From NCBI RefSeq assembly GCF_012926525.1, contig NZ_JABBNI010000063.1, forward strand, positions 62,001-126,000: a DNA stretch of 64,000 bases, written 5' to 3'. The notes beneath the pieces were generated by a model. The model worked only from the letters and a program-made list of their open reading frames with translations. It made no database searches and was not told the origin of the DNA. The stretch's first letter is position 1. Every line of letters begins with the position of its first letter. The stretch comes from Clostridium muellerianum. GTDB lineage: Bacteria; Bacillota; Clostridia; Clostridiales; Clostridiaceae. Below are positions 8,794 through 17,601 of the stretch, in pieces. The translations under genes were made by a program, and so were the position numbers.

Positions 8794-9801
8794 TTATTTT
8801 CCTAATATATTGTTTACTATATTTATGTCACTGCCATCTATATTTGAAAAAACTGCTGCTTTTACCTCAGCTTTCTCCTGTGGGGATAAATTATTATACT
8901 GAGCTCTTATACTACCAGAATAATTTGATGGATTTGCATTTGGATTACCCTTCATATCATTTGCAGCAGATATTATTCCAGATATTACTGATTTTTGTGA
9001 TGATGTACTTACAGATCCTTCTGCATTACTTAATGATGAACTTATTCTATTTAATGCTGCATCCATTTCTCCTGTATTTTTAGCACTTCCACTAGTTTTA
9101 GGATCTGAACTAGCTTGGCTATTTTTATTGCTTGAATTAGATTCATTTTGTGCAGCTTTATTTTTAAGTTGTTCCTTTAATGCAGAATTACTTTCCATTG
9201 ATTTAAGTTTTGTCTCTAAATCATCTGCAACCTTTTCTGCCCCAATACAAAGTTCTTTATTATTAATTTCTAAAGATTTAATTTTTATTGGCAAAGTAGT
9301 ACTATCCACTATAATTTCATTATCCTTAACCATTATAGTTTTCTTAGCATAATTTGCAAGCTTATTCATAACCATGCTTTCAGGTAAAGTAATTTTTCCA
9401 ACCTTAAAATATGATGGCTTGTATATAACTTTATTTTCCTTATAACTAAGACTACCTTCTGAAGATAGCAAAATATTTATTCCTTTATAGCTAGAAGGAA
9501 TATAGAACTTTACACTGTTATCTAAAACTTCTCCATGAATTTCCTTTATAACTATCCCTTTTACGTTTTTCTTTTCCTTAAAGTACATACTTATTATTTG
9601 ATTTAATTCATCATTATTAATTTTAAGTATGCTGCCTTCTTTTCTAGATTTTTGTATTTTATCAACTAATGGTGCCGACATTTTAACCGCAGAAACATTA
9701 TAGGACGAATTAAATAAAAGTAATTTTAAAAATATGCCTAGGCCTATTATTAATATTACTAATATACCTATAACTACCTTTAGATATTTATTCTTTTTCA
9801 T
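8794..9801 (-). CDS. YpmS-like (DUF2140-type) membrane-anchored protein, first gene of the operon
   Basis: One N-terminal membrane anchor (residues 8-28) is followed by an extracytoplasmic region similar to YpmS/DUF2140 proteins, with SILKINNDELNQIISMYF near residue 57 and VKFYIPSSYKG near 93. A Ser/Asn-rich linker follows (about 215-245), then a C-terminal segment with IRAQYNNLSPQEKAEVKAAV. The same kind of ending (IKAKYYSLSPDEQADFKNAL) occurs in the unrelated secreted protein at 18409-19158, so it is probably a shared surface module. The gene is divergent from the recombinase at 10083. Function in polysaccharide output is inferred from position only. Confidence 0.6.
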   Translation of the reverse strand: MKKNKYLKVVIGILVILIIGLGIFLKLLLFNSSYNVSAVKMSAPLVDKIQKSRKEGSILKINNDELNQIISMYFKEKKNVKGIVIKEIHGEVLDNSVKFYIPSSYKGINILLSSEGSLSYKENKVIYKPSYFKVGKITLPESMVMNKLANYAKKTIMVKDNEIIVDSTTLPIKIKSLEINNKELCIGAEKVADDLETKLKSMESNSALKEQLKNKAAQNESNSSNKNSQASSDPKTSGSAKNTGEMDAALNRISSSLSNAEGSVSTSSQKSVISGIISAANDMKGNPNANPSNYSGSIRAQYNNLSPQEKAEVKAAVFSNIDGSDINIVNNILGK

Positions 9802-9996
9802 ATTAATCGTGGTTATCTCCTTAATAAATTCAATTTAATGTTCAATATGACAATATTGCCATACTATTCTATTCTAACATTTTTTATTGTTAAGGTAAAT
9901 ATATAATAATTTACAATACAGTTGAATAATATATCTAATTAAGTAAAAAATATTATAAAAACATTATAAGTAACATGAAAAATGTTATTTGGATAA

Positions 9997-10025
9997 TTGA
10001 CAAAATTATTCCTCAAAGTTATTAT
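9997..10025 (+). promoter_or_regulatory. Sigma-A-type promoter for the plus-strand recombinase gene
   Basis: TTGACA at 9997-10002 is separated by 17 bases from TATTAT at 10020-10025, about 58 bases before the recombinase ATG. Just upstream, TAACAT and ATGTTA (9972-9988) form a short inverted repeat that could be an operator. The remainder of the 281-base divergent gap is AT-rich and otherwise featureless. Confidence 0.55.
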
Positions 10026-10082
10026 ATTTTTATGCGCTAATATTTGACATATTTTTTAACTTCATTGTAAAGGAGGTACGTT

Positions 10083-10943
10083 ATGCTGCTAAATGATGCA
10101 ATAAATAAATTTACTTATCATCTTACTATAACAAATAAGAGCAAAGAAACCATAAAATCTTATACTTCAGATTTAACAGCCTTTGAACACTTTCTAGAAT
10201 GGAAATATAATTGTGCTGTTTATTTAAGTGATGTAACAATGGTGGATATAGATGATTATTTGTACGAACTAAAGAAAAAAAAGCTATCTTCTGCAAGTAG
10301 AAGCAGACAAATTTATACTTTTCGTTCTTTTTGGAGTTATTTGTACAAAAATAAGTTTTGTGAGTGGAATATAGCTATGTCAATAGAACCTATAAAAATT
10401 CAACGAACTGAAAGAACTTTCCTTTCATCAGAAGAAGCACATGCTCTTATAAATGCAATTGAACATCCATTAATTAAAACTGTTGTACAAACACTTTTTT
10501 ACACTGGTCTAAGAATTAGTGAATGTTTAAATTTAAAAGTAAAAGATGTGGATATTGAAAATAAAGTTATCCACATAATAAACGGTAAGGGTTCAAAAAA
10601 CAGAGATATACCTATTAATGTAAACTTATTATCAATACTTAAAAACTATGTAGAAACATATAAGTGTTCTATAAAAAGCAATTATTTTTTTGCTACAGAA
10701 AAGTCTGGAAGTTTAAGTGCACCTTACGTAAATAGAGTTTTAAATGATACTGCACACACACTTGGATGGAAAAAACATGTAAGTGCTCATATACTTAGAC
10801 ACAGCTTTGCATCTAATCTAATAAAAAATGGAGTTAATCTTGTTTACGTGCAAAAACTTTTAGGACACTCAAATTTAAAGGTTACATCTATATATACCCA
10901 TGCTAATATGGATGACTTAAACAAATGTATAAATGTTTTATAA
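10083..10943 (+). CDS. Tyrosine recombinase, switch-associated copy D
   Basis: A 286-residue phage-integrase-family recombinase with an N-terminal SAM-like core-binding domain (residues 5-90) and a full catalytic set: Arg144 (TGLR), Lys169, His236 and Arg239 (HILRH), His262 (LLGH) and nucleophile Tyr271. It is colinear with the recombinases at 25375-26238 and 39801-40667, about half of positions being identical by eye, with the shared phrase ASRSR near residue 71. AAAGGAGG precedes the ATG. Its partner gene starts 15 bases after the stop and the pair ends about 270 bases before a start-less S-layer cassette on the same strand. I infer that it acts at the cassette border. Confidence 0.9.
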   Translation: MLLNDAINKFTYHLTITNKSKETIKSYTSDLTAFEHFLEWKYNCAVYLSDVTMVDIDDYLYELKKKKLSSASRSRQIYTFRSFWSYLYKNKFCEWNIAMSIEPIKIQRTERTFLSSEEAHALINAIEHPLIKTVVQTLFYTGLRISECLNLKVKDVDIENKVIHIINGKGSKNRDIPINVNLLSILKNYVETYKCSIKSNYFFATEKSGSLSAPYVNRVLNDTAHTLGWKKHVSAHILRHSFASNLIKNGVNLVYVQKLLGHSNLKVTSIYTHANMDDLNKCINVL

Positions 10944-10958
10944 CAGGGAGTGAAATTA

Positions 10959-11789
10959 ATGGAAAACTATTATAATGGAATAACAGAATCTGCTGCCGCT
11001 TTAAGTAATGCTGAAAAAACTGAATATGACGATGAGTATATATTAAAATGTCTTATGGAAGGTATAACAAGAGAAGATTTAGCTGTTAAACTTAATCATA
11101 AAAATTATAGGACTTTAGATATGTATATGAGAAGAAGAGGTTATTTTTGGGACTCTGAAAGACAAATTTATGCAAAAAAAATTAATTCTAACACAAATAT
11201 AAACTACGAACCTGAAAACTTCGGAAAAGCAGAAAAAATAATTTCTCTTTTTAACGCTGGATTTGAGCCTTTAGACATAGCCAAAAAAGTAGGCATGGCT
11301 GATCATAGGGCTATGGCTGCATATATGAAATCAAAAGGATATACCTGGTCCCATGAAAAACATAACTATATATTTTTCAAAGGTGAACTTACTCCTAGAG
11401 AAGGTATACAATTTAAAGAAACTTTAGAAGATTGCCATTCGTTAGGAAATTCACATTCATTAGAAAATTCTACTGAAGCTAAAACTTCAACACAAAATGA
11501 ACTAGAAAAGTTAGAAACTCTGCTTCCTATGCTTGAAATGATAAGCAAAAATAAAGAAAAGTTAGCAGAACTTTTATGCACAAATTCAAAATCCACTCTT
11601 CCAAGATATTCAGTGGGAGGTATTACAATAACTAAATCATTATGTATGTCCCATTCTCTTTCACAACTTGTTAAAGAATTTAGTAAAGAAAAAAACATAA
11701 GTCAAAGAGAAATATTTGAAATATCCATAATAGAATTTTTAAAAAAATATGGTTATGAAAATGAAATTAACGCCTTATTTTCATCATAA
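10959..11789 (+). CDS. Recombinase partner protein, copy D (two HTH-like repeats plus C-terminal domain)
   Basis: I do not recognise a named family. The 276-residue protein has two similar segments, one with YRTLDMYMRRRGYFWDSERQ and one with HRAMAAYMKSKGYTWSHEKH, each preceded by a short helix typical of DNA-binding repeats. A Ser/Glu-rich linker follows, then a C-terminal part (SLSQLVKEFSKEKNISQREI) that looks like a ribbon-helix-helix or oligomerisation domain. Paralogues at 24456-25274 and 39029-39781 also follow a recombinase, so it is probably an accessory or directionality factor. A GTG at 10950 is possible; the ATG at 10959 has AGGGAG at better spacing. Confidence 0.75.
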   Translation: MENYYNGITESAAALSNAEKTEYDDEYILKCLMEGITREDLAVKLNHKNYRTLDMYMRRRGYFWDSERQIYAKKINSNTNINYEPENFGKAEKIISLFNAGFEPLDIAKKVGMADHRAMAAYMKSKGYTWSHEKHNYIFFKGELTPREGIQFKETLEDCHSLGNSHSLENSTEAKTSTQNELEKLETLLPMLEMISKNKEKLAELLCTNSKSTLPRYSVGGITITKSLCMSHSLSQLVKEFSKEKNISQREIFEISIIEFLKKYGYENEINALFSS

Positions 11790-11814
11790 AATAATTTACA
11801 TACTTTTTTTGTAT

Positions 11815-11841
11815 AAAATGCTATATACTTTATAGCATTTT
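11815..11841 (+). terminator. Rho-independent terminator after the copy D recombinase operon
   Basis: AAAATGCTATA (11815-11825) pairs perfectly with TATAGCATTTT (11831-11841) around a five-base loop, followed by a T-rich stretch. A second, bulged stem (AATGGC.AGTA with TACT.GCCATT, about 12017-12043) lies nearer the cassette. Together they should stop recombinase transcripts from entering the S-layer cassette. Confidence 0.7.
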
Positions 11842-12057
11842 CATTTTTGGTGAGTTACTTGCTTTTTATAATATTTTTTCTTTTAATATTTATTTTTTAT
11901 TTATTTTTATAATGAAACAATATTTTTATCTTATTAAATATTTAATAAATATTTATCAATGCAAGAATTTCAATTTATTAATATAATATATAACTAACAA
12001 ATGTTCGCAATATTCAAATGGCATAGTACAAGCTATACTGCCATTTTCTTGTTGTAA

Positions 12058-15000
12058 AAATATGGTTTAAAAATTGGAAATATAAGTGCTATTAACGCAA
12101 CAACAATTCAAGTAACATTATCAGATACTCCAGCAACAGCACCAGTAATCGGTGACTTTGCAGTAACATCAGCAATTAACGGTGGTAGCCAAGCTACTGT
12201 TGCTCCAACAGCTATAAGTACTACTGGAAAAGTAGTAACTTTAACATTACCAACTGTAAACCCTACTAATGTAGATCAAAGTATCGTTTATAGTATATCA
12301 TATAAAGGTGGACAAGGCAATACTTGCCAACCAGTAGTTGTTAACGCAGCTTCACTATCTGTTGAGTCTGTAAGTGCTGTTAATGCTAAAGCTTTAAAGG
12401 TAACATTTAGCAAAGCACCAGCTGATACAAGTAAAGTTACATTTGATGTTAAAAGAGGAACAACTTCAGTAGTATTACCTGCAACATGGAACGATGCTAA
12501 AACTGAAGCTACTTTAACATCTTCAACTAACTTAGTTGCTGGTGATTATTCAGTAACAGTTGCTGGTGATACTTTTGCAGCTGGAAAGAATGCTGGAACT
12601 GCAACTGTAGAAGCACAAAAAGTAGGTAAAATTGAATTCACAGGAACAACTTTAGCTAAAACAGCTAACGATAAGGGAACAATAGGATTTAAAGTATATG
12701 ATCAATATAATACAGACATAACATCAACTGCAACTACTTTAGTTAATGCTATTCAATGGACAGCTTCTATTGCTACTGATAGTTTAAATGATGCTAATGG
12801 AGTATTAACAGTTGATGCAACAGCTGCATCTTTTACAGATAAACAACAGTTTGTTATAACAGCTATTGATCCAGCTACTGGAACTAATAAATCAGTAACA
12901 GTAACAGTTGGAGATGCTGCTGCTGTTAATACCATCACTTTAGGTGAAAATGTTCTTCCAACAGGAAAAACAAGAATATATACTGGATCAGCTACAGCTG
13001 TTACTTTACCAATTACAGGAGCAGACCAGTATGGAAACACTTTAGATACAGCTGCTAAACTTGGTGGATTAACTATACTATCATCAGATGCTGGAGTAGT
13101 TCCAACATTAACTGATGTAAGTAGTAAAGCAGTAATTAATGTAAATACAGCAGGACTTGCAACTGCTAAAAATGTTGTTATTACAGTAGTTATAAATTCT
13201 ACTGGACAAACTATAACAAAAACTCTTGCTATAGTTGAACCAGCAAAAGCAGATGCAGTAACTTTAGGAACAATAGAAAAAGCAGTTATAGCAGATGCAG
13301 ATGCTGCAGGAACTTTAGTACTTCCTATAACAGCAACAAATCAGTTTGGTGAAACATTAACTGCTAAAGAAATTGCAGATCAATTTACTGCAGGAAATAT
13401 ATCAGTAACTGAAACTGGTTCATTAGCAAATGCAAACCTTCAAGTTGAAACAAATTCTTCAAGTGCTAATTATGGAAAGATAGTTAACAAAGCAGCTATT
13501 GGATCAGGTGCAGACGCAGTAGGTGTTGGTACTATAGTAGTAACTACATCAGCTGGAAAAACAGCTTCATTAAATGTAACTACAAAAGCAGCAAGAACTG
13601 TTACAGAAGTACTAGCACCTACAACTGCTACAACTAACTTAATTGCAGGAGCAACATCTTCATTTACTTATAATTATAAAGATCAATATGGAGATACTGT
13701 AACTCCATCAGCATCAAACAGAAATGCAGCTTTAACTTATAAATTTGTTGTAACTGATCTTACTGGAGATGCAGGTGTTATAACAGTTAATAAAACAACT
13801 GGAGCAGATGAAGATGCTATAGGAACAGTTACAGTTAGTGCAACTGCAGGAAAAGTTGGTACTGCTAAAGTTGCAGCACAACTTCTAAATGCTTCAAGCG
13901 AAGTAGTTAGCCAAGTTGAAACTACATTCTCAGTTACTTCTAACAATGCAACTGGATTAACATATAGTGTTGCTAATATACCAACATTATTTGCTGATAG
14001 TACAGCAGCTCAAGCTGTAGATGGAACAGATGCTGATGCAAGACCTATTACAGTTACAGCTACTGATGGAACAAACACTTATGCAGTACCAGATTCTCAA
14101 ATAGTAAGCATAACTTCAGTAACTCCAGGCGTTATAGTATCAAATGGTAAGCTTGCTGATGTTACATTTGATGCTCAAGATAACAAATGGGTAATTGGTG
14201 CTGATGATACAGATAATATTACATTTGCAACAGGTTCTAATACTGCAAATGCTACTATAAGAGTAACTATAAACACAGCTGATGGATTGAAAACTTTAGA
14301 TAAGCAGGTTACAATTTCAAAAGAAGCTAAGAAAACAGTAGAATTGAAGATAACTGATACTGACTTAGCTGCAGGTAATCCATATGAAATCCCAACAACA
14401 GCTACTGAATTAAATTCATTTACATTTGCAAACAGAGCAGCTGCTGAAACAGGTACTGGAGCATTCTTGCTTGCAAAAGACCAATATGGAAATTGGACTA
14501 AGTTAACTAAGGAAGGAACTACTGTTATCCTTAATACAAACACATTAGCTACTTCAAATATAGGTGCAGATAATGGATTTGAATTTGCAACAGATAAATT
14601 TATACTAGATGAAGCTGCAAATCTTCAGGCAACTGCAAATATTAGATTCAAAGCTGATACTAACTTAACTTATTCAGTAATGGACGGAGACGCTATTAAG
14701 CAATTTACAGTTAAAATTACTTCAGAAGAAGCTCCAGCTGCAGTTGTATCATCAGGTACTGCAGGTACTGCAAATGCTGGCAAAATAGCAACTACAGAAA
14801 CTTCAGTGTTTACATTTGATGAAGAATTATCAGAAGCTTCTAAAACTGCTTTACTTGCAACATTTAAAGAAAAATTTGATGCAGTTAAAGGCGCAGACGG
14901 ATGGGCAGATGCAGCAACAGCTACTAGTGGTAGTGCAGTATGGTCAACTGCTTCAGGCAAGAGCGTATTAACAATAACTCCATTCTCAGGAATAACTGCT

Positions 15001-15117
15001 AATACAGTTGCTATACCATCAGCATTTACTATTAATAAAACTGATGTTGTAGATGTTATTGGTAATGCAGCAGGAACAAGCGGAACTATAACAGTTACAC
15101 CTGCAAGCGTTAACTAA
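12058..15117 (+). CDS. Silent S-layer 3' cassette D, start-less
   Basis: The frame is open from just after a TAA at 12055 to a TAA at 15115, about 1019 codons, yet I find no in-frame ATG, GTG or TTG before a TTG at 14287. It therefore cannot be translated on its own. The product is Thr/Ala/Val-rich, poor in Met and Cys, and built of Ig-like repeats with recurring DQYGN/NQFGE/DQYGD motifs, as in S-layer and invasin-type proteins. The open frame reaches the shared AGTGCTATTA core nine codons in; joined there to the leader at 51178 it would be in frame. It shows little obvious similarity to cassettes A-C beyond the first strand. Confidence 0.8.
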   Translation, partial: KYGLKIGNISAINATTIQVTLSDTPATAPVIGDFAVTSAINGGSQATVAPTAISTTGKVVTLTLPTVNPTNVDQSIVYSISYKGGQGNTCQPVVVNAASLSVESVSAVNAKALKVTFSKAPADTSKVTFDVKRGTTSVVLPATWNDAKTEATLTSSTNLVAGDYSVTVAGDTFAAGKNAGTATVEAQKVGKIEFTGTTLAKTANDKGTIGFKVYDQYNTDITSTATTLVNAIQWTASIATDSLNDANGVLTVDATAASFTDKQQFVITAIDPATGTNKSVTVTVGDAAAVNTITLGENVLPTGKTRIYTGSATAVTLPITGADQYGNTLDTAAKLGGLTILSSDAGVVPTLTDVSSKAVINVNTAGLATAKNVVITVVINSTGQTITKTLAIVEPAKADAVTLGTIEKAVIADADAAGTLVLPITATNQFGETLTAKEIADQFTAGNISVTETGSLANANLQVETNSSSANYGKIVNKAAIGSGADAVGVGTIVVTTSAGKTASLNVTTKAARTVTEVLAPTTATTNLIAGATSSFTYNYKDQYGDTVTPSASNRNAALTYKFVVTDLTGDAGVITVNKTTGADEDAIGTVTVSATAGKVGTAKVAAQLLNASSEVVSQVETTFSVTSNNATGLTYSVANIPTLFADSTAAQAVDGTDADARPITVTATDGTNTYAVPDSQIVSITSVTPGVIVSNGKLADVTFDAQDNKWVIGADDTDNITFATGSNTANATIRVTINTADGLKTLDKQVTISKEAKKTVELKITDTDLAAGNPYEIPTTATELNSFTFANRAAAETGTGAFLLAKDQYGNWTKLTKEGTTVILNTNTLATSNIGADNGFEFATDKFILDEAANLQATANIRFKADTNLTYSVMDGDAIKQFTVKITSEEAPAAVVSSGTAGTANAGKIATTETSVFTFDEELSEASKTALLATFKEKFDAVKGADGWADAATATSGSAVWSTASGKSVLTITPFSGITANTVAIPSAFTINKTDVVDVIGNAAGTSGTITVTPASVN
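12085..12096 (+). other. Putative recombination core, site D (plus orientation)
   Basis: AGTGCTATTAAC reads Ser-Ala-Ile-Asn in the cassette frame. Its first ten bases match the cores at 50696-50707 and 37741-37752. A related copy with one change (AGTGCTGTTA) lies further into the cassette at 12373-12382. It is inverted relative to the other three sites. Confidence 0.6.
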
Positions 15118-15190
15118 TATAAAATTTACTTTGTTCATTAAACAAACTTGAGAGCGGTAAATAAGCTTTAACGAATATAAAATTAAAAAG

Positions 15191-15219
15191 GAGAAGGAAG
15201 GTAAAAAACCTTCCTTCTC
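15191..15219 (+). terminator. Hairpin after cassette D
   Basis: GAGAAGGAAGG (15191-15201) pairs perfectly with CCTTCCTTCTC (15209-15219) around TAAAAAA. Related GGGAGAAGGAAGG-type hairpins follow the other three S-layer cassettes (about 20048, 34760 and 47471), so this is the common 3' end signal of the S-layer units. Confidence 0.7.
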
Positions 15220-15316
15220 AAATTTAATCACAACTAATTTCATTTCAAACATAAATCATATCAAAGCTTCATAAAGTATAGTTAGGCCACATTCTAAACT
15301 GAAAATCTAATAATAT

Positions 15317-15350
15317 ATAAGGACTAATCATCAAAATGATTAGTCCTTAT
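15317..15350 (+). terminator. Perfect 15-bp stem, probable terminator
   Basis: ATAAGGACTAATCAT (15317-15331) pairs with 15336-15350 around CAAA. It lies between cassette D and the lipoprotein gene and isolates the latter. A weak T run follows. Confidence 0.6.
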
Positions 15351-15413
15351 ACTATTTCCATGACTTAAATAAATAAAATTTTACATACTAATATTAAGAA
15401 AGAGGTGAGCAAA

Positions 15414-15764
15414 TTGAGGAAAATGGTAATAGCAATAATAATAATGTTTTCTTTAACACTAATATCTTGTGGTAAAATTACCTATACTAAAGAATTTGAA
15501 TACTTGCCAAGTTATAAGCAAATGACATTAAAAACCTTTCAAAAACCTACAAAAGATGGGATGGGCATTGCTACATATACAATAAAAAACAAGAAATCAA
15601 AAGATGTGTTGGAAAGTTATGAAAAGCAGTTGAAAAAAGATGGGTGGAAAATAACAGAAGATAAAAAGCCAACATCAATAACAGCTGAAAAAGAGGGGCA
15701 TAAGGCAGTAATAGTTCCAACTCAAAACAAAGAAGATGTTCTATTAACCATAGTCTCGCAATAA
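15414..15764 (+). CDS. Small putative lipoprotein
   Basis: A short hydrophobic signal (MVIAIIIMFSLTLISCGK) ends in a lipobox LISC, predicting a lipid-anchored surface protein of about 95 mature residues, rich in Lys, Thr and Tyr. No family is recognised. A GTG at 15405 opens the frame, but AGAGGTGA then fits a TTG at 15414 better, so I place the start there. The stop is immediately followed by a degenerate REP-like sequence, as with other genes of this region. Confidence 0.6.
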   Translation: MRKMVIAIIIMFSLTLISCGKITYTKEFEYLPSYKQMTLKTFQKPTKDGMGIATYTIKNKKSKDVLESYEKQLKKDGWKITEDKKPTSITAEKEGHKAVIVPTQNKEDVLLTIVSQ

Positions 15765-15786
15765 CCCCAGTGGTGTAAATTTTAAA
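15751..15786 (-). repeat. REP-like element copy a (degenerate, minus orientation)
   Basis: GTCTCGCAATAACCCCAGTG followed by GTGTAAATTTT is a diverged, reversed form of the element described at 20113-20178. It overlaps the stop codon of the lipoprotein gene. Confidence 0.55.
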
Positions 15787-15862
15787 AATTAAAATGAGTA
15801 TGTACCAAAAGTGATTATTTATCACTTCAATACATACTCCTATCTATTTTTATTTAAGTTAT
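15787..15862. repeat. Nested hairpin repeat R2, copy 1 (bidirectional terminator)
   Basis: An inner stem AAGTGA/TCACTT lies inside an outer pair GAGTATGTA/TACATACTC. A near-copy, including the trailing T-rich sequence, occurs at 18288-18365. Here it separates two converging genes and probably terminates both. Confidence 0.6.
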
Positions 15863-15894
15863 CTATGTATAGCTTAGATGAATGTTGAGCTTAT

Positions 15895-16311
15895 TTATTT
15901 AATAATAGTTAAATGCTTTTTTATAGTAAAAACGTCTTCTTTTGTCTTAAGGTCTTCATATTTTAAAAACTCTACGCTATTTGTCAAGTCTCTAATTTTA
16001 TCAATACTTTCTATGTGATTATTTGCATTTTTAACTTCAAATTCTGTAAGTTGGTCTTTAATGCTGTTAGCTTTATCATCTAATTGATCAACTTTAACAT
16101 CTAGTTTATCGACTTTAACATCTAATTCATTAACTTTAACGTCTAGTTTATCAACTTTACCATCTAATTCACTAACTTTAACATCTAATTTATAAACTTT
16201 AGCATCTAATTCATTAACTTTAACATCTAATTTATCAAATTTAACATCTAGGTTATCAACTTTAGAATTAAGTTCTGATAAGATTTTTAATATTTTTTCT
16301 TCATTGTTCAT
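15895..16311 (-). CDS. Heptad-repeat coiled-coil protein
   Basis: This 138-residue protein is a nearly continuous coiled coil. Residues about 15-85 are successive seven-residue units such as VDKLDVK and VNELDAK, encoded by tandem 21-bp repeats. A less regular coil follows, ending in EDVFTIKKHLTIIK. The start (EEKILKILSELNSKVDNL) resembles the smaller protein at 19520-19780 (ENKILELLNQLVDGQDKTND), so the two are probably paralogues flanking the DprA/RAYT segment. There is no signal peptide or membrane segment. The function is unknown. GGAG precedes the ATG. Confidence 0.65.
   Translation of the reverse strand: MNNEEKILKILSELNSKVDNLDVKFDKLDVKVNELDAKVYKLDVKVSELDGKVDKLDVKVNELDVKVDKLDVKVDQLDDKANSIKDQLTEFEVKNANNHIESIDKIRDLTNSVEFLKYEDLKTKEDVFTIKKHLTIIK
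16079..16265 (-). repeat. About nine tandem 21-bp units encoding heptads
   Basis: Units of the type AACTTTAACATCTAATTCATT, alternating with a TTATC version, run head to tail through the coiled-coil gene. The alternation gives a 42-bp higher period. Each unit encodes exactly one heptad, so copy changes would keep the reading frame. Confidence 0.75.
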
Positions 16312-16370
16312 AATAAACTCCTTTCAACTAAGATAAGAAAATTATAACATAAAGAATTAGTGAAATCTAT

Positions 16371-16410
16371 GGTCTTGCAAGGACCCCAGGGGTGTAAAAT
16401 TTTCCAGCTT
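16371..16410 (-). repeat. REP-like element copy b
   Basis: GGTCTTGCAAGGACCCCAGG followed by GGTGTAAAATTTTCCAG is the reverse of the main element. It contains the ACCCCAGGGGT palindrome and lies about 170 bases beyond the dprA stop. Between it and dprA is a small TCTATAA/TTATAGA stem (16481-16499). Confidence 0.65.
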
Positions 16411-16584
16411 TCCTTCTCTTTAATTCAATGACCTCAGGTGGTGTGAACAAAATGCGAACGTATAAAAAGCTTTTTTAAACATCTATAATCTCGTTATAGA
16501 CCTTTTATACTTAATATTAGCAAGTATAGTCTTAAAGTGTCTCTATTCTTCATTTTGGTATATATAGTACTATACATACTACTT

Positions 16585-17523
16585 TTAGAAAAGTGTTTTA
16601 CTCGCTATGTCGTTTTTTAGTGAATAGAACTTTCCATGAAAAGCTTTGATTTTTCCATCCAACTCCATTAAGGACATCTTTTCTAAAATATCTACTTCAT
16701 CATCATGTAGAGTAACTTTTAATTCATCTATTGCTTTAGGCCCCTTATTTATGGCATTCAAAATCACTTTTTCTGCATAATCTATCTTTGAATCATTTCT
16801 AACTTGTACAGTATTTATAAAATTATCTTTTTCACTTGTAACGTTAGTATAGGAATTCATTAACTGTTGCTGACACATATATAATCTTGCTCCATTTAGT
16901 ATAAGTTTATTACATCCTTTGCTTTCCTTAAAAAAGATGTTATTAGGTACTGCAAAAACTTCTCTATTATATTTTTTAGCAAATTGTGCTGTTATAAGAG
17001 ATCCACTATTTTCATCAGCTTCTACTACCAAAAGTTGATTACTGAAAGCTGCGATTAATCTATTCCTTTTAGGAAAGTTTTTTGGATATGGCTTTGTTCC
17101 TGGTGGGTATTCCGAAATTACTGCACCATTTTCAATGATTTTCTCCATAAGTTTTATATGTTCTTTAGGGTAAATCAAATCAACACCATTACCTAGAAAA
17201 GCAATAGTATATCCTCCTGAATTTATACAAGCTGTATGCGAATAACCATCTATACCTTTTGCCATACCACTTATAACAGGAATACTGTTTTTAGCCAAGA
17301 TTTCTGCTACTTCCTTCGCTACTTTTTTTCCATAACTAGTACATCTTCTAGAACCTACTATCCCTACTCCCATAGAATCCTTATTAATTGTACCTAAATA
17401 ATATAAAAGAATAGGAGAATCTTTAATACTTTTTACTTTTGAAGGATATAGAAAATCATTTATAGTAAGTAGTCTTATATTGTTTTTTTCACACTTTTTC
17501 ATTATAAGCTCTGCCCTACTCAT
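16585..17523 (-). CDS. dprA: DNA-processing protein DprA/Smf
   Basis: The Rossmann-like DprA domain spans about residues 45-215 with GIVGSRRCTSYG, ISGMAKGIDGYSHTACI, GNGVDLIYPKEH, PKRNRLIAAFSN and ADENSGSLITAQFA, all standard for the family. A C-terminal winged-helix-like part follows (residues 245-310). DprA loads RecA on single-stranded DNA in transformation and can act in strand handling elsewhere. It is 312 residues, a little short. The ATG lacks a clear ribosome site. Usually dprA sits near topA; here it is isolated between REP-like repeats next to a RAYT gene, so it may be a second, mobile copy. Confidence 0.9.
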   Translation of the reverse strand: MSRAELIMKKCEKNNIRLLTINDFLYPSKVKSIKDSPILLYYLGTINKDSMGVGIVGSRRCTSYGKKVAKEVAEILAKNSIPVISGMAKGIDGYSHTACINSGGYTIAFLGNGVDLIYPKEHIKLMEKIIENGAVISEYPPGTKPYPKNFPKRNRLIAAFSNQLLVVEADENSGSLITAQFAKKYNREVFAVPNNIFFKESKGCNKLILNGARLYMCQQQLMNSYTNVTSEKDNFINTVQVRNDSKIDYAEKVILNAINKGPKAIDELKVTLHDDEVDILEKMSLMELDGKIKAFHGKFYSLKNDIASKTLF

Positions 17524-17601
17524 GATATCATACTTAGAATTTAGTATTATACCAGTAAAGATAACTCGCCTATAAAACCAAATGTAGATAAATGAAGTTT
17601 A

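Noticed and set aside
9840-12057. tRNA or other classical attachment site for the plus-strand recombinase
   Set aside because: No tRNA or long direct repeat flanks it; the S-layer core is the only repeated sequence with a suitable position.
12373-12382. Second core-like sequence AGTGCTGTTA inside cassette D as a border
   Set aside because: It has one mismatch, lies within continuous coding sequence and probably reflects the repeated S-layer strand motif (SVSAVNAKAL).
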